DNA of 64,000 nt. Origin: Methylocella silvestris (lineage in GTDB: Bacteria; Pseudomonadota; Alphaproteobacteria; Rhizobiales; Beijerinckiaceae). Positions within the stretch are counted from its first letter, which is position 1; every line of letters begins with the position of its first letter. Positions 35,837 through 44,710 of the stretch are shown here, in pieces. The stretch is taken from contig NZ_PDZR01000008.1 of assembly GCF_002891535.1 (NCBI RefSeq), positions 62,001 to 126,000 of the forward strand, in the 5' to 3' direction. A program made the position numbers and the translations under genes. The notes under the pieces were generated by a model, which was not told the origin of the DNA, made no database searches, and saw only the letters and a program-made list of their open reading frames with translations.

Positions 35837-36310
35837 ATGTCCGAGGATCAACGCCCGCCGCTGCCGCCTTTCACCGCCGAGAGCGCGGTCGAAAAAATCC
35901 GCCTTGCGGAAAACGCCTGGAACAGCCGCGATCCGGAGCGCGTCGCGCGCGCCTACAGCGTCGACAGCGAATGGCGCAACCGCGCCGAATTCGTCAATGG
36001 CCGAAAGGAGATTGTCTCCTTCCTGAAGCGCAAATGGGAGCGCGAGCTCGAATATCGGCTGGTGAAGGAGCTCTGGGCCTACACGGACAATCGCATCGCG
36101 GTCCGGTTCGCCTATGAGTTTTGCGATGATTCCGGCTTCTGGCGGCGCGCTTATGGCAATGAGAATTGGGAGTTCAACGCGGACGGTCTGATGACGCGCC
36201 GCTTTGCCTCGATCAATGATCTGCCGATCCATGAATCGCAGCGCAAATTGTTCTGGCCGCAAGGCGATCGCCCCAAGGATCATCCCGGCCTGTCGGACCT
36301 TGGGCTCTAG
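35837..36310 (+). CDS. DUF1348 / NTF2-like (SnoaL-type) protein
   Basis: The 157-residue protein is nearly all DUF1348. It includes [39 protein letters not shown] and [17 protein letters not shown]. The fold is an NTF2-like cone that binds small ligands. The biochemical activity of DUF1348 proteins is not established. The TetR gene starts seven bases after its stop, and a candidate operator lies upstream, so this is probably the target gene of that regulator. Confidence 0.9.
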   Translation: MSEDQRPPLPPFTAESAVEKIRLAENAWNSRDPERVARAYSVDSEWRNRAEFVNGRKEIVSFLKRKWERELEYRLVKELWAYTDNRIAVRFAYEFCDDSGFWRRAYGNENWEFNADGLMTRRFASINDLPIHESQRKLFWPQGDRPKDHPGLSDLGL

Positions 36311-36316
36311 CTTCCC

Positions 36317-36877
36317 ATGGCGCGCAAAATCGCCGAGCGCTCCGACATCGTGCCTCTTCTCGCCGAAGTGTTTCGCGAGAATGGCTTTGAGGGCGCGAGC
36401 CTGACGCTCATCGGCGCGCGCACCGGGCTCGGCAAGGGCAGCCTCTACCATTTCTTCCCCGGCGGAAAGGAAGAGATGGCGGAAGCTGTGCTGGGCGATA
36501 TCGAGCGCTGGTTCGAGGCGCATGTCTATCGCCCGTTGCGCGAAACGCAGGATGCCGCGCAGGCCGTCGGCGACATGCGCCAATCGGTCGAGGATTATTT
36601 CCGCTCCGGCCGGCGCGCCTGCCTGATCGGCGCCTTCGCGCTTGACAATGTGCGCGACCGCTTCAGCGCAAAAATCCGCAATTATTTTGCGGCCTGGACG
36701 GAAGCGCTGGCCGGCGCCCTGGAGCGGGGCGGCGTCGATCCGAAAGAGGCGCCCTATCGCGCCGAGGAGGCGGTCGCCAACATCCAGGGCGCGCTGGTGC
36801 TGGCGCGGGCGCTCGACGATCCGGCCGTGTTCGAGCGCGCGATGGCGCGGATCGTGGCGCGGCTGCTGGCGGGGTGA
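36317..36877 (+). CDS. TetR-family regulator (LmrA/YxaF-like)
   Basis: The 186-residue protein has an N-terminal TetR helix-turn-helix (about 8-55) with GFEGASLTLIGARTGLGKGS and the LYHFFPGGKEEMAEAVL helix typical of the LmrA/YxaF subgroup. The C-terminal domain contains ACLIGAFALDNVRDRF and a leucine/alanine-rich dimerisation region. It lies seven bases downstream of the DUF1348 gene in the same operon. Members of this subgroup are induced by flavonoids or drugs. The inducer here is unknown. It converges with bioD. Confidence 0.9.
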   Translation: MARKIAERSDIVPLLAEVFRENGFEGASLTLIGARTGLGKGSLYHFFPGGKEEMAEAVLGDIERWFEAHVYRPLRETQDAAQAVGDMRQSVEDYFRSGRRACLIGAFALDNVRDRFSAKIRNYFAAWTEALAGALERGGVDPKEAPYRAEEAVANIQGALVLARALDDPAVFERAMARIVARLLAG

Positions 36878-36937
36878 GACGCGTCGGCAACTACGCGCAG
36901 GCGCTCCACGGCGACGCGGGGGCCGCCTGCCGCGTTG

Positions 36938-37609
36938 TCAGAGCTGCGCGGCGAGCGCCGCGAATGTGGCCTCGTTCGCGGACGGATCGTTGAAGCGCAA
37001 CGCCAGCAAAGGCGCAGCGACGAAACGCGACAAGGTCTCGCCCGTCGCCTCCAGCCTGACGGTCGAGCCGGGCGTCTCGTTGACCACGATCGACCGCACC
37101 TGAAGCCCGCGCGCCCGCACGGCCTCAAGCCCTGTCAGCGCATGGCTGATCGCGCCGAGATAGGAGCCCGCGACAAAAATCAGCGGCAGGTTCAGCGCCG
37201 CCATGAGGTCGAGCGTGGTCTCGCGCCCGTTCAGCGGAACCATGACGCCGCCAGCCCCCTCGATCAGCAGCACATCGGGCGCGCCCGCCAGCGCGGCCTG
37301 ACAAAAGCTTGCAACCTCGGCGAGATGGATCTCCCGCTGCTCAAGCTCTGACGCCATGTCGGGCGACAGCGGCGCCCTGAACCGCCAGGGCGCGATTTTT
37401 TGCAGAGTCTCCGCGGTCAGCGGACGCCCAAGCGCTTCAAGCAGCACGACGGGATCGCTGCCCTCCGGCGCCGCCGGATCGAAGCCGCTGACGACCGGCT
37501 TCAGCGCCGCGACCGCGCGGCCCCGCGCCCGCAGCGCGCGAATGAGCCCCGCCGTGACGAACGTTTTGCCGATATCGGTGCTGGAGCCGGTGACGAAATA
37601 GGCCGCCAT
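36938..37609 (-). CDS. bioD: ATP-dependent dethiobiotin synthetase
   Basis: The 223-residue protein catalyses ring closure of 7,8-diaminononanoate with CO2 and ATP to give dethiobiotin. The P-loop is VTGSSTDIGKTFVT at the N terminus, and LKPVVSGFDP and EGAGGVMVPL are both diagnostic for BioD. It lies four bases after the bioF stop codon on the same strand. The start MAAYFVTG is the normal family start. The final enzyme gene bioB is not in the window. Confidence 0.95.
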   Translation of the reverse strand: MAAYFVTGSSTDIGKTFVTAGLIRALRARGRAVAALKPVVSGFDPAAPEGSDPVVLLEALGRPLTAETLQKIAPWRFRAPLSPDMASELEQREIHLAEVASFCQAALAGAPDVLLIEGAGGVMVPLNGRETTLDLMAALNLPLIFVAGSYLGAISHALTGLEAVRARGLQVRSIVVNETPGSTVRLEATGETLSRFVAAPLLALRFNDPSANEATFAALAAQL

Positions 37610-37612
37610 CTC

Positions 37613-38761
37613 TTACAGCTTCACGATATCGCGCAGGGCTTGCGCGAGCCTTGCGACATCCTCGTCCGCATGTCCGGCGGTGAAGGCGAAGCGCAGCCGC
37701 GCTGTGCCGGCCGGAACCGTTGGCGGCCGGATCGCGGTGACGAGAAAGCCCGCCTCCGCCAATTTTTGCGAAGCCTCGAGCGCGGCCTCGGGCGCGCCGA
37801 CAATCACCGGCACGATCGGACTTTGCGGCTCTGGCAGGCCGAGCGCGGCGCAAAACGCTTGCGCTTTGGCGAGCGGCTTGGCCGTCAGCTCCGGCTCGCT
37901 CTCGATAATCTTCAGCGCCGCGATGGCGGCGCCTGCCGAGGCAGGGGGTAGGCCGGTCGAATAGATCACCGTGCGCGCGCGCGTTTTCATGAGGTCGATC
38001 ACGCCGGCCGAGGCGCAGAGATAGCCGCCGTAGCCGCCGATCGCTTTTGAGAGCGTGCCCATCTGCAGCGGAACCGGCGGATCGCCGCTCGCGGCGACCG
38101 AACCGCGCCCGCCGCCGATCACCCCAAGCCCATGCGCGTCATCGCTCATCAGCCAGACGTCATAAGCGGCGCAAAGCGCGGACAGCGCGTCGAGCGGCGC
38201 GCGGTCGCCGTCCATGGAAAAAACGCCGTCGGTCAACAGCAGAACATGGCGATAGGTTTTGCGGCTCGCCGCCAGAATCTCTTCGGCGTGGGCAACATCA
38301 TTGTGGCGGAAGACCATCGTTTTGGCCGGCGAGAGCTGCGTGCCGGCGAAAAGGCAGGCATGCGCCAATTCGTCGATAAGAAGCAGATCTTTTGCGCCGG
38401 CGAGCGCCGGCACGATGCCGGTATTGGCGAGATAGCCCGAGCCGAAGACGCAGGCGGCCCGCATCCCCTTGATCCGCGCGAGGCGCTCTTCAAGCACGAC
38501 GAGCAGCGGATGATTGCCGGTGACGAGCCGCGAGCCGCCGCTGCCCGCGCCATAAAGATTGATTGCCGCGATGGCGGCGGCTTTCACGGCGGGATGATGC
38601 GTCAGATTAAGATAATCATTGCAGGAAAAGGAAATGAGCCGGCGCCCGTTGCGCATGATATGCACGCCATCCTCGCGCGTGCTCGGCGCGAGGCGCCGGC
38701 GCAGATGCGCGGCGTCGAGCTCAGCGAGTTTTGCGGCGGCGAACTGGTCGAGGGAGTTCAT
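37613..38761 (-). CDS. bioF: 8-amino-7-oxononanoate synthase
   Basis: A protein of 382 residues. It is a PLP-dependent alpha-oxoamine synthase that condenses pimeloyl-ACP or -CoA with alanine. It includes SCNDYLNLTHHPAVK, GSGGSRLVTGNHPL, MSDDAHGLGVIG and the PLP lysine in TLSKAIGGYGGY. The ATG at 38761 gives the normal start (MNSLDQFAAAKLAEL). Upstream codons on the same frame would run into the bio control region. It is the first gene of the bioFD operon and is divergent from bioA. Confidence 0.95.
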   Translation of the reverse strand: MNSLDQFAAAKLAELDAAHLRRRLAPSTREDGVHIMRNGRRLISFSCNDYLNLTHHPAVKAAAIAAINLYGAGSGGSRLVTGNHPLLVVLEERLARIKGMRAACVFGSGYLANTGIVPALAGAKDLLLIDELAHACLFAGTQLSPAKTMVFRHNDVAHAEEILAASRKTYRHVLLLTDGVFSMDGDRAPLDALSALCAAYDVWLMSDDAHGLGVIGGGRGSVAASGDPPVPLQMGTLSKAIGGYGGYLCASAGVIDLMKTRARTVIYSTGLPPASAGAAIAALKIIESEPELTAKPLAKAQAFCAALGLPEPQSPIVPVIVGAPEAALEASQKLAEAGFLVTAIRPPTVPAGTARLRFAFTAGHADEDVARLAQALRDIVKL

Positions 38762-38812
38762 CAGGACTTTGGTCCTCGTTGAGTCGGCGAAAGCCTGTTT
38801 TCTCCCAAGCTT

Positions 38813-38846
38813 TTGCGCAATATGCGCGCGCAACGCAATTGCGCGC
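38813..38846. promoter_or_regulatory. TTGCGC palindrome cluster in the divergent bioF/bioA spacer
   Basis: The 106-base spacer between bioF and bioA contains TTGCGCAA (38813-38820, self-palindromic) and a perfect inverted repeat, GCGCGCAA (38826-38833) and TTGCGCGC (38839-38846), around CGCAA. All share TTGCGC. Such a cluster between divergent biosynthetic genes is a natural operator position. The known alphaproteobacterial BioR box (TTATCTATAA) is not present, so a different regulator may act. Confidence 0.5.
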
Positions 38847-38867
38847 AAACCAGCTCAAGGCAAATTC

Positions 38868-40142
38868 ATGAGCGCTGCCGACTGGCTCGAAAAGGGCCTG
38901 CCCCACATTTGGCTGCCCTATACGCAGATGCGGACCGCGCCGCCGCCGCTGCCGGTCGCCAGCACAAAAGGCTCGCGCATCACGCTCGCCGATGGCCGCG
39001 TGCTGATTGACGGGCTCGCGAGCTGGTGGACCGCCTGTCACGGCTATAATCATCCGCATATCGCACAAGCCCTCCGCGCCCAGATTGAAAAAATGCCGCA
39101 TGTGATGTTCGGCGGTTTGGTTCACGAGCCGGCGCTGACGCTGGCGCGGCGTCTTGCAGCGCTTCTGCCGGAGCCGCTGGAGCGGGTGTTTTTCTCCGAC
39201 AGCGGATCGGTCGCCATGGAAGTGGCGATGAAAATCTCCATGCAATTCTGGCTCAATCAGGGTTTTAAGGGCCGCACGAAATTCCTGTCGTTTCGGGGCG
39301 GGTATCATGGCGACACCTTCGCCTGCATGTCCGTCTGCGATCCCGAGGAAGGGATGCACAGCCTGTTCGCCGGCGCTTTGGCGAAACAAATCATTGCCGA
39401 TCTCCCGGTCGATGAAGCAAGCGAAGCGGCCTTCGACCAGCTGCTCGCGGCGCATGCGGACGAACTCGCCGCAATTCTCGTCGAGCCCCTCGTACAGGGG
39501 GCGGGCGGCATGATCTTTCATGACGCGGAGGTCTTGCAAAAACTGCGTCGCGCCGCCGACCGGCATGGAATCCTGCTGATTTTCGACGAGGTTTTTACCG
39601 GCTTCGGCCGAACCGGGACCATGTTCGCCTGCGAGGCGGCAGGCGTCGTCCCCGACATTGTCGCGCTATCGAAAGCATTGACGGGCGGCACGATGGGGCT
39701 CGCTGCGACCATCGCCAGCCGAAAAATTTTCGAGGCGTTTTTGTCGGACGATCCGCTGCATGCGCTGATGCATGGCCCGACCTTCATGGCCAATCCGCTT
39801 GCCTGCGCGGCGGCGAACGCCTCGCTCGATCTGTTCGAGCAAGAGCCGCGGCGCGAACAGGTCGCTGCGATCAGCGAGGCGCTGAAGCTGGGTCTCGCCC
39901 CTTGCCGCGACTTTCCGCGGGTCAGGGATGTGCGCGTGCTTGGCGCGATCGGCGTTGTCGAACTCGATCGCATCGACGACATGGACGGGCTGAAACGGCG
40001 CTTCGTCGAGGCGGGCGTCTTTGTGCGCCCGTTTCGTAACATCGTCTATCTGACGCCGGCTTTCACCATTGCGCCCGAGGAATTGAAGCGTCTGACCGAC
40101 GCCGTGGTCGCGGGGGTCGGCGCCCATGGGCGGAAGGCCTAG
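38868..40142 (+). CDS. bioA: Adenosylmethionine-8-amino-7-oxononanoate aminotransferase
   Basis: A protein of 424 residues. It transfers an amino group from S-adenosylmethionine to make 7,8-diaminononanoate. It has IWLPYTQMRTAPPPLPV at the start (the Trp/Tyr region that recognises SAM), SWWTACHGYNHPHI, FSDSGSVAMEVAMKIS, FDEVFTGFGRTGTMFACE, and the PLP lysine in ALSKALTGGTMGLA. The ATG at 38868 is just upstream of the conserved N terminus. Longer starts overlap bioF on the other strand. It is transcribed divergently from bioFD. Confidence 0.95.
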   Translation: MSAADWLEKGLPHIWLPYTQMRTAPPPLPVASTKGSRITLADGRVLIDGLASWWTACHGYNHPHIAQALRAQIEKMPHVMFGGLVHEPALTLARRLAALLPEPLERVFFSDSGSVAMEVAMKISMQFWLNQGFKGRTKFLSFRGGYHGDTFACMSVCDPEEGMHSLFAGALAKQIIADLPVDEASEAAFDQLLAAHADELAAILVEPLVQGAGGMIFHDAEVLQKLRRAADRHGILLIFDEVFTGFGRTGTMFACEAAGVVPDIVALSKALTGGTMGLAATIASRKIFEAFLSDDPLHALMHGPTFMANPLACAAANASLDLFEQEPRREQVAAISEALKLGLAPCRDFPRVRDVRVLGAIGVVELDRIDDMDGLKRRFVEAGVFVRPFRNIVYLTPAFTIAPEELKRLTDAVVAGVGAHGRKA

Positions 40143-40200
40143 GCTGGCGCGGCGCCGAGCCTCCGCTTAGATGGAGCCAAGACCCATCAGGAGCCAAGCC

Positions 40201-41265
40201 ATGACAAAGACCGCCCTCATCGCCGGCGTGAGCGGCATCGTCGGCGCCGCCGCCGCAAGTCTTTTGGTTGAGAGCGGCTGGACCGTGTTCGGGCTCGCGC
40301 GCAAACCGCTGGCGCAAAAGGGCGTCACGCCGATCGCCGCCGATCTGCAAGACCCGGCCGCCCTCGCGGCAGCGCTCGCCGGGATGCGCCCGAGCCATGT
40401 TTTTCTGACCAACTGGTCGCGGCAGGCGAACGAGGCCGAAAACATCAGGGTCAATGGCGCCATGGCGCGCAATCTGCTCGACGCCCTGCGTCCGGCTGAA
40501 AGCCTGCGCCATGTCGCTCTCGTGACGGGCCTCAAGCATTAGCTCGGGCCGTTTGAATCCTATGGCAAGGGCAAGCTGCCGGCGACGCCCTTTCGCGAGG
40601 ATCAGCCGCGGCTCGCTGTCGAGAATTTCTATTATGCGCAGGAGGATGAGGTCTTTGCCGCCGCCGCCCGCGAAGGTTTTGCGTGGAGCGTGCACCGCCC
40701 GCATACGATCATCGGCAAGGCGGTCGGCAATGCCATGAATATGGGAACGACGCTGGCGGTCTATGCGTCGATCTGCCGGGAGACGGGAAGGCCATTCTAC
40801 TTCCCGGGGTCCGCCGTGCAGTGGAGCGGGCTCACCGACATGACGGATTCGCGCCTGCTCGCGCGTCATCTGCTGTGGGCGGCGACGACCCCCGCGGCAG
40901 CGAACGAGGCCTTCAATGTCGGCGATGGCGATGTGTTTCGCTGGAGCTGGATGTGGCGTCGCATCGCCGACTGGTTCGGGATCAAGGCTGCGCCCTTCGA
41001 CGGCCGGATCCAGCCGCTGGAAACGCAGATGGCGAGCGACGCGCCCGTTTGGCGCGCGATCGCCGAGCGGCATGGTCTGAAGGAGCCGGAGATTGCTCGG
41101 CTGGCCTCGCCCTGGCACACGGACGCCGACCTTGGACGGCCGATCGAGGTCGTCACCGACATGTCGAAAAGCCGGAAGCTCGGTTTTACCGCCTACCAGC
41201 CAACTGATGAGGCTTTCTTCGATTTGTTTGCGGAGCTGCGCGCGGACCGGCTTATTCCGACTTAG
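40201..41265 (+). pseudogene. PRISE/5-beta-reductase-like SDR interrupted by an in-frame TAG
   Basis: The 355-codon frame encodes an atypical SDR of the progesterone 5-beta-reductase/iridoid synthase (PRISE) group. It has an N-terminal ALIAGVSGIVGAAAASLL NADP site, HVALVTGLKH with the catalytic Lys112, then after the stop LGPFESYGKGK, NFYYAQEDEV, WSVHRPHTIIG and a full C terminus. Codon 114 (40540-40542) is TAG where relatives have Tyr (GLKHY). The frame is otherwise intact and conserved on both sides. It is therefore either a very recent pseudogene, a sequence error, or a suppressed stop. Restart at internal GTG codons would lose the cofactor site. Confidence 0.8.
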
Positions 41266-41284
41266 CTACCAGCCGGCTGGCCGT

Positions 41285-41305
41285 CTTTGGCGACGCCAGC
41301 CAAAG
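41285..41305. terminator. Candidate bidirectional hairpin between convergent genes
   Basis: CTTTGGC (41285-41291) pairs with GCCAAAG (41299-41305) around a 7-base loop. A CCAGCCGGCTGG palindrome lies just to the left. It is between the convergent ends of the SDR pseudogene and the small membrane-protein gene. There is no long U tract in either direction, so termination is a tentative call. Confidence 0.4.
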
Positions 41306-41309
41306 GAAA

Positions 41310-41543
41310 TCAGTCTTTCGCGCCCTTGGCTTTTTCTTCGCTCGCCTTCGGGCAGACGACATGGGTCTCCGTACGGGTGACGCCATAGCCTTCGTCTAGG
41401 GCGACTTTTTCAGCGACGCAGCCTTCGGCCAGCGCGGCGCTCGCCTGCGAATCGGCGAGCGAGGGGTCCGGGGTTCCCATATAAATCACGAAAATGAGGC
41501 CGAGACTGAGGACAAAACCGAAGATCGAACCCAGCCTGATCAT
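41310..41543 (-). CDS. Small membrane-anchored hypothetical protein
   Basis: A protein of 77 residues with one N-terminal hydrophobic helix (MIRLGSIFGFVLSLGLIFVI), a periplasmic part with two cysteines (EGCVAEK and HVVCPK), and a charged Lys/Glu-rich end. The two cysteines could form a disulfide. The ATG at 41543 is preferred because it begins the helix. An upstream ATG at 41573 would add ten basic residues. I do not recognise a family. Confidence 0.6.
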   Translation of the reverse strand: MIRLGSIFGFVLSLGLIFVIYMGTPDPSLADSQASAALAEGCVAEKVALDEGYGVTRTETHVVCPKASEEKAKGAKD

Positions 41544-41803
41544 GTCGCATCCATTCTTATGCCGCTTCGACAAGCTAAACAGTTAAGTTGCCCTTACGGT
41601 TCCGCTTGCGCGGTTCCGAAATTTCGAAAAACCAGCTTTTGCAGCCCGAGCGCTTGGTAGCCGAGGGGCGCCCGCCAAACTAGTGCAGGCGGGACACAGT
41701 GGACCGGGTTCGGTAAGGCGTTTTGTTGTTCGGCGCGGTCTGGTCTCGTCCAGAACAAAAACGGAACTTGCGCCGCCGCGCCGCCTCCGCTAGGCGTCTT
41801 CGA

Positions 41804-44056
41804 ATGGGCAAGACCGTCTCTCCTCCCGCCCCGCCGTCCTCCGGCGGAACCGAACCCGTCAATCTGCGCGAGGCGCTGGAAGAGCGCTATCTCGCCTATG
41901 CGCTCTCGACCATCATGGGCAGAGCTCTGCCGGACGCGCGCGACGGGCTGAAGCCCGTGCATCGGCGCATCCTCTACGGCATGCAGATTCTGCGGCTCGA
42001 CCCCGGAACCGCCTTCAAGAAATGCGCGAAAATCGTCGGCGACGTGATGGGCTCGTTCCATCCGCATGGCGATCAGGCGATCTATGACGCGCTCGTGCGC
42101 CTCGCGCAGGATTTTTCCTCGCGCTATCCGCTGGTCGACGGGCAGGGCAATTTCGGCAATATCGACGGGGACGGGGCTGCCGCCTATCGCTACACCGAAG
42201 CGCGCATGACCGACGTTGCGCGCCTGCTGCTGGAAGGCATCGACGAGGACAGCGTCGATTTCCGCGACAATTATTCCGGCGACCAGCAGGAGCCGGTGGT
42301 GCTGCCCTCGGCGCTGCCCAATCTGCTGGCCAATGGCGCGCAGGGCATCGCGGTCGGCATGGCGACCTCGATCCCGCCGCATAATCTTGCCGAACTCTGC
42401 GACGCCGCGCTCTATCTGCTCTCCCATTCCGACGCCTCGACCGATCAGCTTCTAAGCTTCGCGCCAGGGCCGGATTTCCCGACCGGCGGCGTGCTGGTCG
42501 AATCGAAACAGTCCATCGCGGAAACCTACCGGACGGGACGCGGTTCGCTGCGCCTTCGCGCGCGCTGGTCGAAGGAGGAGGCCGCGCGCGGCGCCTGGAC
42601 CATCGTCGTCACCGAAATTCCCTACATGGTGCAAAAATCGCGGCTAATCGAAAAGATCGCCGAGCTTTTGAACGACAAGAAGCTCCCGCTCGTCGCTGAC
42701 ATCCGCGACGAATCGGCTGAGGATGTGCGCGTCGTCATCGAGCCCAAAAGCCGCACGGTCGACCCGGCGCTTCTGATGGAGCATCTGTTCCGGTTGACCG
42801 AGCTCGAGACGCGCTTTCCGGTCAATCTCAATGTGCTGGTCGATGGCGTCGCGCCGCGCGTCGTCTCCTTCAAGGAGGCGCTGCAGCAATGGCTCGACCA
42901 TCGCCGCGAGGTGCTGGTGCGCCGCGCGCGCCATCGCCTCGCCGAGATCGTGCGCCGGCTCGAACTGCTGGCCGGCATGCTCATCGTCTTCCTCAATCTC
43001 GATGAGGTGATCCGCATCATCCGCGAGGAGGATGAGCCGAAGGAGCGGCTGCAACTGGCCTTCAGCCTTTCCGACATGCAGGTCAATTATGTCCTCGACA
43101 CGCGGCTGCGCAGCCTGCGCCGGCTTGAGGAAATGCAAATCCAGCGCGAGCATGAAGCGCTCGAAAAGGAAAAACTGGAGCTCGAGGCCTTGCTTGCCGA
43201 CGAGGCGAGGCAGTGGAAAAAGATCGCCGCGGAAATCCGCGATCTGAAGAAGAAATATGGCCCCGAGACCAAACTCGGGCGCCGGCGCACGAGCTTCGCC
43301 GAGGCGCCCGATATTGGCGAGATCGATTTTGCGAGCGCGATGGTCGAGCGCGAGCCGGTGACGGTGGTGGTGTCCGAAAAGGGCTGGATCCGCGCGCTGA
43401 AAGGCCAGGTCGCCGATCTTTCGGCGCTGCAATTCAAGGGCGATGATTCGCTGCATATCTCGTTTTTTGCCGAGACGACGTCGAAGATTCTTGTGCTGTC
43501 GGGGGACGGAAAGATTTTCACGCTCGACGCTGGCAAATTGCCGGGCGGGCGCAGTCAGGGCGAGCCTTTGCGCCTGCTTGCCGACATCGGCGAGGGCGAG
43601 AGCGTCGCTGCGGTGTTTCCCTATGCGCCGGGGCAAAAAATGCTGGTCGCAACCGATGACGGACGCGGCTTCGTCGTTTCGCAGGACGAGATGATCGGCG
43701 GCACGCGCAAGGGCAAGCTGCTGCTCAATGTGGAAAAGCCGGGGATCGCGAAAATCATTATTCCGGCCGACGGCGATCATGTCGCGATCATCGGCGAGAA
43801 CAGAAAGCTGTTGGTGTTTCCGCTCGATCAGGTTCCGGAAATGGCGCGCGGCAAGGGCGTGCGCCTGCAAAAATACCGCGACGGCGGCGTCGCCGACGCC
43901 AAGGTCTTTGCCATGACCGAGGGGCTGAGCTGGAAAGATTCGGCGGGGCGCAGTTTTGTGGTGGCGAAGGCGGATTTGGCGGAATGGATCGGCAACCGCG
44001 CCGAGGCCGGCCGGCTGCCGCCGCGAGGTTTTCCGAAGAACAGCCGGTTTGGGTGA
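41804..44056 (+). CDS. parC: DNA topoisomerase IV subunit A
   Basis: The 750-residue protein is the breakage-reunion subunit that unlinks daughter chromosomes. The N-terminal domain carries [20 protein letters not shown], the helix [17 protein letters not shown] and the catalytic tyrosine Y130 in [12 protein letters not shown] coiled-coil tower follows (about 380-480), then the beta-propeller DNA-wrapping domain. It is shorter than GyrA and lacks the GyrA box, so ParC is the better call. The residue matching quinolone-site Ser80/83 is Gln91. The ATG at 41804 gives a short polar leader before the conserved domain. No parE is nearby. Confidence 0.95.
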   Translation: MGKTVSPPAPPSSGGTEPVNLREALEERYLAYALSTIMGRALPDARDGLKPVHRRILYGMQILRLDPGTAFKKCAKIVGDVMGSFHPHGDQAIYDALVRLAQDFSSRYPLVDGQGNFGNIDGDGAAAYRYTEARMTDVARLLLEGIDEDSVDFRDNYSGDQQEPVVLPSALPNLLANGAQGIAVGMATSIPPHNLAELCDAALYLLSHSDASTDQLLSFAPGPDFPTGGVLVESKQSIAETYRTGRGSLRLRARWSKEEAARGAWTIVVTEIPYMVQKSRLIEKIAELLNDKKLPLVADIRDESAEDVRVVIEPKSRTVDPALLMEHLFRLTELETRFPVNLNVLVDGVAPRVVSFKEALQQWLDHRREVLVRRARHRLAEIVRRLELLAGMLIVFLNLDEVIRIIREEDEPKERLQLAFSLSDMQVNYVLDTRLRSLRRLEEMQIQREHEALEKEKLELEALLADEARQWKKIAAEIRDLKKKYGPETKLGRRRTSFAEAPDIGEIDFASAMVEREPVTVVVSEKGWIRALKGQVADLSALQFKGDDSLHISFFAETTSKILVLSGDGKIFTLDAGKLPGGRSQGEPLRLLADIGEGESVAAVFPYAPGQKMLVATDDGRGFVVSQDEMIGGTRKGKLLLNVEKPGIAKIIIPADGDHVAIIGENRKLLVFPLDQVPEMARGKGVRLQKYRDGGVADAKVFAMTEGLSWKDSAGRSFVVAKADLAEWIGNRAEAGRLPPRGFPKNSRFG

Positions 44057-44113
44057 AAGGTGCAGTCTCCATCCGCTGGCGAAAGCAAGCAGTCGAATGA
44101 ACTCGGAGGGGTG

Positions 44114-44464
44114 ATGAACGGCTGGATCGTTACGTGGGACGGGACCGACGCCGACCTGAATCGGAACAAAATCGTCGCAGTCTATGATTCGCGGTGGGGC
44201 GCCACTCGCGTCAAGGATCTAATCGAGCAGTTATACATCCTGCTTTCAGGTACAACGGAAGCAGAAAAACTTGCATACGCGAGAATAAGAAAAGAGAATC
44301 CTTATCCTGCCGAAATTGATAAGTTTCAACGTATCAACTGTGGTCACAATCCGTTTCTTTTTGGCCGCAGGGTTAAAAATATTCTCTTAGATGGAACTAT
44401 TTATACATGGGAAGAGCGTGACTATAAACTACTTAGAAAAATCGATCGGAGAATGTTCGCATAA
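44114..44464 (+). CDS. Hypothetical protein with low-GC codon use
   Basis: A protein of 116 residues starting at the ATG at 44114, which has GGAGG a few bases upstream. It begins MNGWIVTWDGTDADLNRNKI and continues with a predicted helical segment around VKDLIEQLYILLSGTTEAEK, then a Lys/Arg/Tyr-rich C terminus (YTWEERDYKLLRKIDRR). The second half is strikingly AT-rich compared with the neighbouring genes, which points to recent acquisition. An inverted-repeat element begins 65 bases downstream. I do not recognise a family. It is cytosolic by appearance. Confidence 0.6.
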   Translation: MNGWIVTWDGTDADLNRNKIVAVYDSRWGATRVKDLIEQLYILLSGTTEAEKLAYARIRKENPYPAEIDKFQRINCGHNPFLFGRRVKNILLDGTIYTWEERDYKLLRKIDRRMFA

Positions 44465-44528
44465 GCTTTTATGAGCATCCTCCCGCCGCGCTTCTCGTAA
44501 GTCCATCTCCTCAATGCGGCCGCTGAGA

Positions 44529-44698
44529 GACCGTTTGAAAATGCTCGCTTCCTCCAAGAAGCCTTCATGGTGAGGAGGACTCGAAGAGCCCGTCTCGAAC
44601 CACGAGGGCGCTAAAAGCGTGCTCTGAACGCATCCTTCGAGACGCCATTTCTGAAGAAATGGCTCCTCAGGAGAGGAGGTTCAAATTTTCAAACGGTC
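44529..44698. mobile_element. MITE-like element with 14-bp terminal inverted repeats
   Basis: The ends GACCGTTTGAAAAT (44529-44542) and ATTTTCAAACGGTC (44685-44698) are perfect inverted repeats bounding a 170-base non-coding unit. Inside are CCTC/GAGG-rich arms and a perfect hairpin, GCCATTTC-TGAA-GAAATGGC (44644-44663). The sequence CATCCTTCGAGACGC and CTCCTCAGGA inside it match the shorter repeat at 30119-30157. No transposase is encoded, so it would need one in trans. No clear target duplication was seen. Confidence 0.65.
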
Positions 44699-44710
44699 CC
44701 TGATTGCCCC

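Noticed and set aside
38762-38867. BioR binding site in the bio spacer
   Set aside because: The TTATCTATAA-type box is not present on either strand of the spacer.
40540-40542. TAG as a pyrrolysine codon
   Set aside because: Relatives have tyrosine at this site and no pyl genes are seen. A recent nonsense mutation or sequence error is simpler.
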